From Candidatus Margulisiibacteriota bacterium (GTDB lineage Bacteria; Margulisbacteria; WOR-1; JAKLHX01; JBAZKV01): a stretch of 64,000 nucleotides of DNA. This document shows, in pieces, positions 1 through 7,616 of this stretch (positions are counted from its first letter, which is position 1; each line of letters starts with the position of its first letter). The notes beneath the pieces were generated by a model, which worked only from the letters and a program-made list of their open reading frames with translations, was not told where the DNA came from and ran no database searches. Where the stretch lies: positions 58,244 to 122,243 of the forward strand of contig JBAZKV010000001.1 of assembly GCA_041650635.1 (NCBI GenBank), given 5' to 3'. The position numbers and the translations under genes are program-made.

Positions 1-449
1 GCCGCGGTGAGAAGACAAACAAAGATGATAGAGAACCCAAATTCTATTCCCAAACCGAACCTCCAAAGACAGAGGCAAAAAAGCAAAGCGGTCAGGCCCT
101 CTACCACCGGATATCTTGGGGAGATCTTAACTCCGCACCCGGCGCACTTTCCGCGCAGCAGCAGCCAGCTAAGGACCGGAACCAGCTCCAGAGGACCAAG
201 GCGCCTGCCGCATTTTACGCACGATGAAGGAGGAAACACCACAGATCCGCCCCTGGGCAGCCTGTAAATGCATACGTTCAAAAAACTCCCGACCAAAAGC
301 CCGAACACGCCCATTATCAGGTATTCCATTGGATAAATGATAGCACAACACTTCAAAGAAATGACTAATGACTAATTAAGGAAGAACATTATAGTGATGA
401 CGCGAAGCGTCGCATTAATTAGTCGCTAGTGGCATTAGTTATTTGTCAT
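1..449. other. Gene-free left edge
   Basis: I see no convincing gene in this stretch. The short open frames on both strands have no recognisable family, no ribosome binding site and low-quality composition. The right part (359-451) is a degenerate heptanucleotide/inverted-repeat region, and the promoter for the pilus cluster begins at its right end. The first 300 bases could be a decayed gene remnant, but I cannot name it. Confidence 0.5.
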
Positions 450-451
450 TT
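359..451. repeat. Degenerate AATGACT heptamer repeat forming an imperfect inverted repeat
   Basis: Two exact copies of the 7-nt unit AATGACT lie at 360-373, followed by AATT. On the opposite strand, 415-451 reads as a degenerate copy of the same unit, so the two arms can pair imperfectly. A small perfect hairpin (GACGC-GAA-GCGTC, 399-411) sits in the middle. The same 7-nt periodicity with other unit sequences occurs at 23540-23584 and 35139-35170. Confidence 0.6.
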
Positions 452-477
452 GCTTTTTAATCGGGTTATTATATAAT
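450..477 (+). promoter_or_regulatory. Sigma-70-like promoter of the pilus cluster
   Basis: A -35 box TTGCTT (450-455) and a -10 box TATAAT (472-477) are separated by 16 nt. The pilB start codon is at 501, with an AAGGAAGG-type ribosome binding site between, so this transcript has a normal short leader. Assignment is by consensus only. Confidence 0.65.
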
Positions 478-500
478 GCAGAATAAAGGAAGGTGCATTA

Positions 501-2198
501 ATGCCGGCAGAAAGAAAATCCCTCGGGGAGATACTGGTAGAAAAAAAGGTGATCAGCGCCCATCAGCTGGAGCAGGCACAGAAAGAGGCGCTGAAAACCG
601 GAGAGACCCTCAGAAAGGCACTGGTCAGGCTTAATCTTGTAAAAGAACAGGACATAATATCCTTTTTTGAGCAGCAGTTGAACATACCCTACATTGATCT
701 GGCCAACTACATAATAGACCCCAAGATCCTGTCCCTGGTCCCGGAGGAGTTCGCCAAAGAAAGGCAGATAATACCTTTATTTAAGACCGGAAATATTGTC
801 ACCGTAGCCATGGTGGACCCTCTCAATGTCATGGTGCTGGACGAGGTCCGGGCAAAAACAGGGTGCATCGTCGAGCCCGTAGTGGCGGGTGAATCCGAGA
901 TCAAAAAAGCGCTTAACCAGTATTTTGGCGTGGGCACCTCGATAGACGACGTCGTAAAAACCATAAGCTCCGAAAAACTGGAGATACAAAAGACTTCTTC
1001 GGAAGAAGAGATATCCCCGGAAGAAATGAGGCTGGCCGCGGAAAAGGCACCCATAGTTAAACTGGTGAACCTCATCGTGATGGAAGCGATCAGGGGCGGG
1101 GCCTCCGACATCCACATAGAACCGGAAGAAAAATTCCTGAGGGTAAGATACAGGGTGGACGGCATAATGCACGAGGCCTCGCAGCTGCCAAAGAACCTGC
1201 AGGCCGCCGTTCTTTCCAGGATCAAGATCATGTCCGACATGAACATAGCGGTAAAAAGGAGCCCTCAGGACGGAAGGTTCAGGATCAATATAGAAAAGAA
1301 CCTCGTGGACCTGCGCGTATCATCTTTCCCTACCATTCACGGGGAGAACATCGTTTTAAGGATACTGGACCCGGGAAGCGTGCTTATCGGACTGGAGGAC
1401 CTGGGGTTTTATCCCGAAAATCTGGAGCAGTTCAAAAGCCTGATAGACAAGCCCTACGGCATCATACTCGTTACCGGACCGACCGGCTCGGGAAAAACCA
1501 CCACCCTTTACTCAGCCCTGTCCACGATAAACTCCCCTGACAAGAACATCATCACTCTTGAAGACCCAGTCGAGTATCAGCTCCAGATGATCAGACAGGC
1601 ACAGATCAATGTCAAGGCGGGACTTACCTTTGCCTCGGGCCTTCGGTCCATATTAAGACAGGACCCGGATGTGATAATGGTCGGAGAGATCAGGGACATG
1701 GAAACGGCCGAGATATCCATCCAGTCGGCGCTTACGGGGCATCTGGTCTTTTCAACGCTCCACACGAACGACGCTCCGGGAGCTCTGACCAGGCTGGTGG
1801 ACATGGGGGTAGAGCCTTTCCTTGTTTCCTCTTCTGCTATCGGCATACTGGCGCAGAGGCTGGTACGGACCATCTGCCCGGACTGCAAAGAAAAGATCGC
1901 TCCCAGTCCCAAATTGCTCTCGGAACTCGGGCTTTCCAAGTCCGGCGCGGCCTTTTACAAAGGCAAAGGCTGCAAGAGCTGCAATAATACAGGTTACAAG
2001 AAACGCGTGGGGATCTATGAACTTCTGCTTATAGACGAAAAAATAAGAGAACTGATACTTCAAAAAGCTTCGGCGGACACCATCAGAAAAGCGGCCCAGG
2101 CGGCCGGCATGAAGTCCCTGAGGGAGGACGGACTCCGCAAAGTGCTTGACGGAAAGACCACTCTGGAAGAAGTCGCCAGAGTCACCAGAATAGATTAA
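501..2198 (+). CDS. pilB: Type IV pilus extension ATPase PilB (GspE family)
   Basis: This 565-residue cytoplasmic ATPase powers pilus extension by rotating the inner-membrane platform PilC. The first ~150 residues form a MshEN/T2SSE-N type regulatory domain. The ATPase core follows, with Walker A GPTGSGKTTT (about residue 325), the Asp box around ITLEDPVEY, and a Walker B/His box ending in STLHTNDA. A four-cysteine zinc site (CPDC and CKSC, about residues 455-495) is the hallmark that separates PilB/GspE from PilT. The length is typical. Start ATG 501 has a good ribosome binding site and lies just after a sigma-70-like promoter. The TAA overlaps the ATG of pilC by one base, so the two are translationally coupled. 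Confidence 0.95.
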   Translation: MPAERKSLGEILVEKKVISAHQLEQAQKEALKTGETLRKALVRLNLVKEQDIISFFEQQLNIPYIDLANYIIDPKILSLVPEEFAKERQIIPLFKTGNIVTVAMVDPLNVMVLDEVRAKTGCIVEPVVAGESEIKKALNQYFGVGTSIDDVVKTISSEKLEIQKTSSEEEISPEEMRLAAEKAPIVKLVNLIVMEAIRGGASDIHIEPEEKFLRVRYRVDGIMHEASQLPKNLQAAVLSRIKIMSDMNIAVKRSPQDGRFRINIEKNLVDLRVSSFPTIHGENIVLRILDPGSVLIGLEDLGFYPENLEQFKSLIDKPYGIILVTGPTGSGKTTTLYSALSTINSPDKNIITLEDPVEYQLQMIRQAQINVKAGLTFASGLRSILRQDPDVIMVGEIRDMETAEISIQSALTGHLVFSTLHTNDAPGALTRLVDMGVEPFLVSSSAIGILAQRLVRTICPDCKEKIAPSPKLLSELGLSKSGAAFYKGKGCKSCNNTGYKKRVGIYELLLIDEKIRELILQKASADTIRKAAQAAGMKSLREDGLRKVLDGKTTLEEVARVTRID

Positions 2199-3421
2199 TG
2201 CCCCAATTCACCTACAAGGCGCTGGACAGCTCGGGAAAAAAGGTTAACGGCGCTTTTGAGGCCATAAGCTCCGATGCAGTGTTTGACAGGCTTTCTTCCT
2301 CAGGCCATACGGTCATATCAATATCGGAAAAAAAGGACGCTCTTAATCTCAAGGCGGTCGACGATTTTTTGATGGACCTTACAAAGGTCAAGATAGAAGA
2401 GCTGGTAATGTTCTCCCTGCAGTTGTCCAACATGCTGGGCGCCGGCATTTCACTTCCCATTGCCCTTACCACGATAGAAAAACAGACACAAAACCCCAAA
2501 CTCAAAGCTGCAACAAAAAAGATCGCCGAGAACATAAATCAGGGAAAAACTTTGTCCGAATCCCTTGCCCAGCACAAAGGCATTTTTTCCAACCTTTTCA
2601 TAAACATGATCGCGGCCGGGGAAGCAGGCGGCAACCTGGACGAAATACTTACCAGGATCTCGTCGTTCATAGAGCACGAAGCCGCGCTCAAACAAAAAAT
2701 ATCTTCGGCCATGATGTACCCTATGATACTGATGTTTGCCGGGATCCTTGTCGTAAGTTTTGTCGTAACGACCGTTATCCCGCCCTTTGTCAAGATCTTT
2801 GCCGATTCAGGAATGCCTCTGCCTCTTCCCACGCTTATGCTCTACAGCCTCAATCTCCTGATCAGGGCGTTCTGGCTGCCGGCAGCCGCTCTGCTGCTTG
2901 CTTTGTGGGTCGCCCTTAAATGGTGGAGCAAGACCCCTAAGGGAAAAATGATGATAGACTCGCTAAAATTGAGGCTCCCCCTCTGGGGTGACCTTTTAAG
3001 AAAAGTTGAGATCGCGCGTCTTACAAAAACACTCTCCGCGCTTTTATCCAGCGGCATACCTCTCATCCAGGCGCTTGAAGTAACGGAAAAAACTGTAGAG
3101 CTTGCTCCAATGGCTGAATCCATAAAGAACGTGGGAGGCTCCGTCGGCAAGGGCGAGAACATCAGTAAGCCGCTGGAATCAAGCCGGCAGTTCCCTCCAA
3201 TGGTGGTACATATGGTAGCTGTCGGGGAAGAAACCGGCACTCTTGAAGTTATGCTCGGCAAGATAAGCGACTTTTATGATCTTTCCACTGAAATTACCAT
3301 AAAAAAAGTGACCTCTTTGCTGGAACCGATCTTCCTTGTGGTCATCGGCGGCCTTGTCGGTCTTATCTTCGCGTCAATACTGCTGCCGATATTCGGAATG
3401 GTTAAAACGCTCCGCCGCTGA
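2198..3421 (+). CDS. pilC: Type IV pilus inner-membrane platform protein PilC (GspF family)
   Basis: This 407-residue protein is of normal length for the family. It has two repeated cytoplasmic T2SSF helical domains, around residues 70-190 and 270-395. Hydrophobic spans lie near residues 170-195, 215-240 and 375-400. PilC forms the membrane platform on which PilB and PilT act to insert or remove pilin subunits. It begins in the stop codon of pilB (TAATG). A second, shorter GspF-like gene lies at 16660-17649, so the organism carries at least two platform proteins. Confidence 0.95.
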   Translation: MPQFTYKALDSSGKKVNGAFEAISSDAVFDRLSSSGHTVISISEKKDALNLKAVDDFLMDLTKVKIEELVMFSLQLSNMLGAGISLPIALTTIEKQTQNPKLKAATKKIAENINQGKTLSESLAQHKGIFSNLFINMIAAGEAGGNLDEILTRISSFIEHEAALKQKISSAMMYPMILMFAGILVVSFVVTTVIPPFVKIFADSGMPLPLPTLMLYSLNLLIRAFWLPAAALLLALWVALKWWSKTPKGKMMIDSLKLRLPLWGDLLRKVEIARLTKTLSALLSSGIPLIQALEVTEKTVELAPMAESIKNVGGSVGKGENISKPLESSRQFPPMVVHMVAVGEETGTLEVMLGKISDFYDLSTEITIKKVTSLLEPIFLVVIGGLVGLIFASILLPIFGMVKTLRR

Positions 3422-3426
3422 TTTTG

Positions 3427-3454
3427 TTGATTTTTTGGACGATTGGGGTATAAT
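3427..3454 (+). promoter_or_regulatory. Sigma-70-like promoter of pilT
   Basis: TTGATT (3427-3432), a 16-nt spacer and TATAAT (3449-3454) lie in the 52-bp gap after pilC. An AAGGAG ribosome binding site at 3463-3468 precedes the pilT ATG at 3474. It would allow pilT to be transcribed separately from pilBC. Confidence 0.65.
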
Positions 3455-3473
3455 AAAAATTTAAGGAGCCCAA

Positions 3474-4532
3474 ATGGAGATAGACTCTATACTCAGGGAA
3501 TGTATAGAAAAGGCGGCATCGGACCTTTTAATAATAGCTGACTCGCCCTTGATGATCAGACGCGGAGGAAAGCTATCCCCCCTCGAGGAAAGGCCTCTGT
3601 CCGCTGAAGAAAGCAAAAATCTCATCTATTCTCTTCTTACCAAAGACCAGCAAACCCGCTTTGAAAAAGAAAAGGAGCTTGACAGCTCCTATCATCTCCA
3701 GGGGGTTTCCCGCTTCAGGGTCAATGCGCACTATCAAAGAGGCAGCGTAGCGGCTTCGCTGCGCACCATCCCGGAACAGATCCCCTCTCTCGAAAGCCTT
3801 CGCCTGCCTGCCGCAGCCACTGATTTTATAAAAGAGCCTAGAGGTCTTGTGCTGGTTACAGGAGCTACCGGTTCAGGAAAAAGCACCACTCAGGCCGCGA
3901 TGATAGATGTGATAAACCACAGCCGGAGCTGCCATATTATCACAATAGAGGACCCCATCGAGTTCATCCACAACAACGACAGGAGTGTCATAGAACAGAG
4001 GGAAGTCGGATTTGATACGGATTCGTTCACGAACGCTCTCAACCGGGTCCTTAGGCAGAACCCTGATGTCATCCTTATCGGGGAAATGAGGGAACTGGAC
4101 ACTATTTCTACCGCGGTCACGGCTGCAGAGACCGGACATCTTGTCATCTCAACCCTTCACACTAACGACGCGGTTCAGACCATAGACAGGATCGTCGATG
4201 TGTTCCCCCCCCACCAGCAGAACCAGATCAGGATCCAGCTCTCTATGACTCTCCAAGGGGTTATCTGTCAGCAGTTAATACCCAGATCCGACGGCATGGG
4301 GCTTGTCGTGGCCGCGGAAGTGCTAAAAGTGAACCCTGCTGTCAGGAACATCATACGCAAGGGCTCTACCCAGGAGATATACTCGATGATGGAGATAGGG
4401 GTAAAACAGGGCATGCAGACCATGGATATGGCATTGAGAGACCTTTACCGGGACGGGCTCATTAAATACGAGGATGCTATAGCAAGGGCGATAAACCAGG
4501 ACAATTTGGAAAAAATGCTTGCAAAGCAATAG
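3474..4532 (+). CDS. pilT: Type IV pilus retraction ATPase PilT
   Basis: This 352-residue hexameric ATPase of the GspE superfamily drives pilus retraction, the basis of twitching motility and DNA uptake in other bacteria. Visible motifs are Walker A GATGSGKSTT (about residue 132), the Asp box IEDPIEF, Walker B ILIGEMREL and the His box HLVISTLHTNDA. The four-cysteine zinc site of PilB is absent, and the length is that of PilT, which supports retraction rather than extension. The gene has its own consensus-like promoter and a clear AAGGAG site. The pilin gene follows after 54 bases. Confidence 0.93.
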   Translation: MEIDSILRECIEKAASDLLIIADSPLMIRRGGKLSPLEERPLSAEESKNLIYSLLTKDQQTRFEKEKELDSSYHLQGVSRFRVNAHYQRGSVAASLRTIPEQIPSLESLRLPAAATDFIKEPRGLVLVTGATGSGKSTTQAAMIDVINHSRSCHIITIEDPIEFIHNNDRSVIEQREVGFDTDSFTNALNRVLRQNPDVILIGEMRELDTISTAVTAAETGHLVISTLHTNDAVQTIDRIVDVFPPHQQNQIRIQLSMTLQGVICQQLIPRSDGMGLVVAAEVLKVNPAVRNIIRKGSTQEIYSMMEIGVKQGMQTMDMALRDLYRDGLIKYEDAIARAINQDNLEKMLAKQ

Positions 4533-4586
4533 CTTGTGTTATATACTTCCAAAAAGGAATTTAAGAAAACGGAAGGGGGTGAGATA

Positions 4587-5024
4587 ATGTTCAAAGGAAA
4601 AAAAGGTTTTACTCTTATAGAGCTTTTGATCGTAATGGCAGTGATCGCAGTTCTTATAGGTATAGCTATACCCAGTTTCAGGGGAATGCAGAACGAAGCC
4701 AAGAGAGCAAAAGCCCAGGGTGATCTCAGGGTCATCAAGCTGGCAATAGAGGCTTATAACGCCAAGCACAGCGCTTATCCGACGGCCTTGGCAACCCTAG
4801 AGTCAGAAGCAACCGTTATCCAAAAACTTCCGTCCGATCCGTTCGGAACTACTTACGGATACGCGGTTGACGCATCGCCGGCCAACTACTACGCGATTTG
4901 GTCAGTGGGTCCGGACAACACAACCACCGCCTGCACCATCAGCACGGCAGGGGTTGTTACGGTAGGAGGAGATACCCAGATAGGGACTACCAACGGTACG
5001 CCTCCAAACAGCAACTGGCAATAA
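4587..5024 (+). CDS. Type IV pilin / pseudopilin (GspG-like), pilin 1
   Basis: A prepilin of 145 residues. A short basic leader (MFKGKKG) precedes the prepilin peptidase site G/FTLIELL. Glu5 of the mature protein is present, and the first ~25 mature residues form the hydrophobic assembly helix. The head includes a GspG-like region with LPSDPFG and a terminal TNGTPPNSNW motif. I chose ATG 4587 because it follows a GGAAGGGGGT ribosome binding site and gives a canonical leader; an in-frame GTG at 4536 would add 17 improbable residues. A strong terminator follows immediately, which suits an abundant major subunit. The next gene encodes a paralogue. Confidence 0.9.
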   Translation: MFKGKKGFTLIELLIVMAVIAVLIGIAIPSFRGMQNEAKRAKAQGDLRVIKLAIEAYNAKHSAYPTALATLESEATVIQKLPSDPFGTTYGYAVDASPANYYAIWSVGPDNTTTACTISTAGVVTVGGDTQIGTTNGTPPNSNWQ

Positions 5025-5045
5025 GCCGGTTTTTTAGCTAAAATT

Positions 5046-5078
5046 GGGCCCCGCTTCTGCGGGGCCCTTTGTTTTTTT
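5046..5078 (+). terminator. Rho-independent terminator after pilin 1
   Basis: A perfect 9-bp stem (GGGCCCCGC / GCGGGGCCC) with a TTCT loop spans 5046-5067 and is followed by TTTGTTTTTTT. It is the strongest terminator in the window and separates pilT-pilin 1 from the second pilin, whose promoter begins in the T-run. Confidence 0.93.
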
Positions 5079-5105
5079 GATAATACAAGCGCTATCTGGT
5101 ATAAT
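5077..5105 (+). promoter_or_regulatory. Sigma-70 promoter giving a near-leaderless mRNA for pilin 2
   Basis: TTGATA (5077-5082), an optimal 17-nt spacer and a consensus TATAAT (5100-5105). Only 7 bases separate the -10 box from the ATG at 5113, so transcription should start at or within a base or two of the start codon, and no ribosome binding site is present. Confidence 0.8.
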
Positions 5106-5112
5106 CCATTTC

Positions 5113-5541
5113 ATGAGAAGAACCTCCGGCTTTACCGTTATCGAACTGCTCATCGTGATAGCGATAATGTCGGTCCTTATAAGCATAGGAGTGGTCAATT
5201 TTGCTTCTCTGAACGCCGAGGCCCGGGATGCAAAAGCCAAAAGCGACCTCAGGGTCCTCAAGCTTGCGATAGAGAATTTCTCTTCTTCCCGCATGAGATA
5301 TCCTTTAGCCCTTTACGAACTGGAAGACGGACCTGCGCTGAAAAAACTGCCTAAAGATCCTTTTTCTGAGAACGAAGATTACGGTTATTTTATCAGCCGA
5401 GGTTATTTCGCGGTCTGGTCTGTCGGTTTTAACGGAAAAAGCGGCGTTGTATCCATTAGCTATGGCGGGCTGGTTAGTGATACTGACGAGGATGATATAG
5501 GACTTACCAACGGGGCCTGTCCGAACAAGTTCTGGGAATGA
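5113..5541 (+). CDS. Type IV pilin / pseudopilin (GspG-like), pilin 2
   Basis: A 142-residue prepilin, paralogous to the gene at 4587-5024. The leader MRRTSG precedes G/FTVIELL, then a hydrophobic helix. Both proteins share an AKxxSDLRVLKLAIE-type stretch, an LPKDPF motif and the closing pattern IGxTNG..P..xW. The segment DTDEDD near residue 125 resembles the calcium-binding loop of GspG pseudopilins. ATG 5113 is chosen because it gives a canonical leader and sits directly behind a perfect promoter; the longer in-frame start would lie upstream of that promoter. The mRNA is predicted to be leaderless. Confidence 0.9.
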   Translation: MRRTSGFTVIELLIVIAIMSVLISIGVVNFASLNAEARDAKAKSDLRVLKLAIENFSSSRMRYPLALYELEDGPALKKLPKDPFSENEDYGYFISRGYFAVWSVGFNGKSGVVSISYGGLVSDTDEDDIGLTNGACPNKFWE

Positions 5542-5546
5542 AATTC

Positions 5547-5575
5547 TTTACAATATATAACGCCTTTGATATAAT
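5547..5575 (+). promoter_or_regulatory. Sigma-70 promoter giving a near-leaderless mRNA for the minor pilin genes
   Basis: TTTACA (5547-5552), a 17-nt spacer and TATAAT (5570-5575). The ATG at 5584 is only 8 bases downstream and lacks a ribosome binding site, the same arrangement as at 5077-5113. Confidence 0.78.
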
Positions 5576-5583
5576 TCCGTAAA

Positions 5584-5946
5584 ATGAGCACAAAAGGCTT
5601 TTCTTTGATGGAAATGATTTTGGTGCTGGCATTGGTGATCGCAGGATTCCTCCCGCTGATGCTGCTTTTTTCGAACGGGGTAGTGACAAGCTCCAATACC
5701 ACAAAGGCATCCCAAGGCCTTTTTCTGGCGCAACAGACTATGGAACAGTTAAAAAATATCTCCTGGTCTAATATCATAAATTCCTCAGAAGCCGCCGGGA
5801 CCATTAGCGGTTATCCGTCTTTTAGCAGAACCGTAGCCGTAACGGAACCTTATGTAAACCTGAAGAATGTTGTGGTCGAGGTTGCATGGCATACAGGCGC
5901 ATTGTCTGATTCGGTAAGCCTGGAAACATATTTCGCGAACTATTGA
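5584..5946 (+). CDS. Minor pilin, PilV/GspI-like prepilin
   Basis: A 120-residue protein with a type III/IV prepilin signal: MSTKG/FSLMEMILVLALVI, with the conserved Glu at mature position 5 and a single N-terminal hydrophobic helix. The small head has no motif I recognise. Position in a run of three prepilin-like proteins directly before pilM fits a PilV- or GspI-type minor subunit that primes assembly. Its mRNA appears leaderless. It overlaps the TTG upstream of the next gene but not that gene's ATG. Confidence 0.8.
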   Translation: MSTKGFSLMEMILVLALVIAGFLPLMLLFSNGVVTSSNTTKASQGLFLAQQTMEQLKNISWSNIINSSEAAGTISGYPSFSRTVAVTEPYVNLKNVVVEVAWHTGALSDSVSLETYFANY

Positions 5947-5948
5947 CA

Positions 5949-6437
5949 ATGAACAAAAAAGGAACAACAATGATAGAGTTGATAATCGCGCTCTCAATAA
6001 CAGTTCTGGTTATGGGGGTGCTTGTGTATTCCTACATCGCTGTTGTTGATGTGTTCAGAGGGGAAGTGGATACCAGCGGGATCGAGATCGAGTCTTCACG
6101 CGCAATGGAGATAATGTCAAAAGAAATGAGGGGACTTAATGAGATCCAGTCTGCCACAGGAACTTCCATAACGTTTTGGGGCAAAGACCTCAACACGAAC
6201 GGGACAAAAGAAGCAAATGAGATAATCACCTACTCTTGGGATGGGACACCCAAAGGAGAACTGCTTAGGACAGTTTCCGGACAGCAGCATCCTATCGCAC
6301 GCAACGTGAACGCTTTCGAGATCACTTATGACAGCGTTCTTCTGCCGTCCATAAAAAAAATAGACATTAAAGTGGTCACCGGCAGCGGGGATCAGCTCTC
6401 CACAAAAGAATCCACCGTAACACCGAGGAATTTATGA
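5949..6437 (+). CDS. Minor pilin, PilW/GspJ-like prepilin
   Basis: A 162-residue prepilin-like protein: MNKKG followed by TTMIELIIALSITVLVMGVL, an N-terminal hydrophobic helix with the key Glu. The head includes the GspJ/PilW-like phrase with a predicted strand around ITFWGKDLN. An in-frame TTG six bases upstream is possible, but ATG 5949 gives the usual short leader. The end overlaps the next start by four bases (ATGA), indicating coupling. Confidence 0.8.
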   Translation: MNKKGTTMIELIIALSITVLVMGVLVYSYIAVVDVFRGEVDTSGIEIESSRAMEIMSKEMRGLNEIQSATGTSITFWGKDLNTNGTKEANEIITYSWDGTPKGELLRTVSGQQHPIARNVNAFEITYDSVLLPSIKKIDIKVVTGSGDQLSTKESTVTPRNL

Positions 6438-7615
6438 GAACTTTTTCGCGTAACAACAACGGCAGTCTTTTTCTGACATTCATCCTGCTGGTGGCCATTG
6501 CGGCGATCTTCATGTCGTTCTTTTATATACTGATCGGGAGGATACAAAACCTTCCGCTAGAAAAAAACCGCGTCAGGGCTTTCTATATTGCCGAAGCCGG
6601 CATTCAAAAAGCCATATGGAACCTTACCACCCCCACAGGTCTTGGAGGCCAGGGAAGCACCTGGAGAACAACCGGCATAACCGAGTCTTTTTCCGGAGGG
6701 CAGTACACCGTATCCGTGATCGACGGCGCTTCGGGTTCGGTGATCATTACATCCACGGGAGAGGCCGCCGGCCAGGCCAGGTCTCTTCAACAGAGGATGT
6801 CTTCTGTCGCGCTTCCGGTCGCATTTAACTACGCCATATACAATAACGGGAATTTTACTCTGGCGGGACTGGCCAAAGTTACCGGACCGATCTTTGCCGA
6901 CGGCAATGTCAACATTCTGACCTTAAACCATCATCCCGTGGGAGGCGTGTATCTATCCCCGGGGCACACTCTTACGGTCAACGGAACACCAACCCCTCCG
7001 ACAGAGATACTCGATCCGGCGCCCGGGCTCCCTTCGCTTGACACCTCTTATTATGACGAACAGATCGTAGAGGCCGGCAAAGTGCCCTCAGGCAACAAGA
7101 GCTACAAAGACTACAACCTCAACGGGGGAACACTATATGTTAATGGAGACCTTTCAATTAACGGCAATATTACCGGCGGAGGAGTTATTGCCGCAACCGG
7201 AAAGGTTAATATGCTGGGAGGGGCTAATGTCTCCCCGGACACAAAGATCATCAGCAACGGCAAAATGACAATAGGGAGTCTGTTTAAAACAACTAATTTC
7301 CAGGAGGATACCGTTCTATACTCAGCAACCAGCATATCTGATTACGGCAGCAACCGCATCAAAGGTTCTGTTATCGCCCCAAAGATCACTCTTATCGGCG
7401 ATGATACGATCTACGGCATTTTGTATTCGTGGGATGTTGCAGTAACCGTTATAGGCGTGGCAAACATTTACGGGGCTGTTGTTAATCCTGCTACTTCTTT
7501 ATATCTCGGCCTGATATCGATCGAATATGATCCCTCTTATCTGCCGGCTCCTCCGCCGGGACTGTCCAGCGGAGGCTTATCCGTTATCAAAGGTTCTTTT
7601 ATGGAGCTTGACTGA
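6434..7615 (+). CDS. PilX-like pilus assembly protein with repetitive C-terminal region
   Basis: A 393-residue protein. A hydrophobic N-terminal segment (about residues 10-35) leads into the characteristic PilX phrase AFYIAEAGIQKAIWNL. The C-terminal two thirds are rich in Gly, Asn, Thr and Val with short alternating stretches such as VNGDLSINGNITGGGVI. This suggests a beta-helix or repeated-strand fold rather than a compact pilin head. It may be a tip or adhesion subunit. It overlaps the preceding gene by four bases and is followed one base later by the ATG of pilMN. Confidence 0.75.
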   Translation: MRTFSRNNNGSLFLTFILLVAIAAIFMSFFYILIGRIQNLPLEKNRVRAFYIAEAGIQKAIWNLTTPTGLGGQGSTWRTTGITESFSGGQYTVSVIDGASGSVIITSTGEAAGQARSLQQRMSSVALPVAFNYAIYNNGNFTLAGLAKVTGPIFADGNVNILTLNHHPVGGVYLSPGHTLTVNGTPTPPTEILDPAPGLPSLDTSYYDEQIVEAGKVPSGNKSYKDYNLNGGTLYVNGDLSINGNITGGGVIAATGKVNMLGGANVSPDTKIISNGKMTIGSLFKTTNFQEDTVLYSATSISDYGSNRIKGSVIAPKITLIGDDTIYGILYSWDVAVTVIGVANIYGAVVNPATSLYLGLISIEYDPSYLPAPPPGLSSGGLSVIKGSFMELD

Positions 7616-7616
7616 T

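Noticed and set aside
169..351. Short minus-strand frame at the left edge as a transposase or gene remnant
   Set aside because: I could not match it to any family and it lacks a ribosome binding site.
5044..5112. Longer N-terminus for pilin 2
   Set aside because: The extra codons overlap the terminator and promoter, and the prepilin leader starts at ATG 5113.
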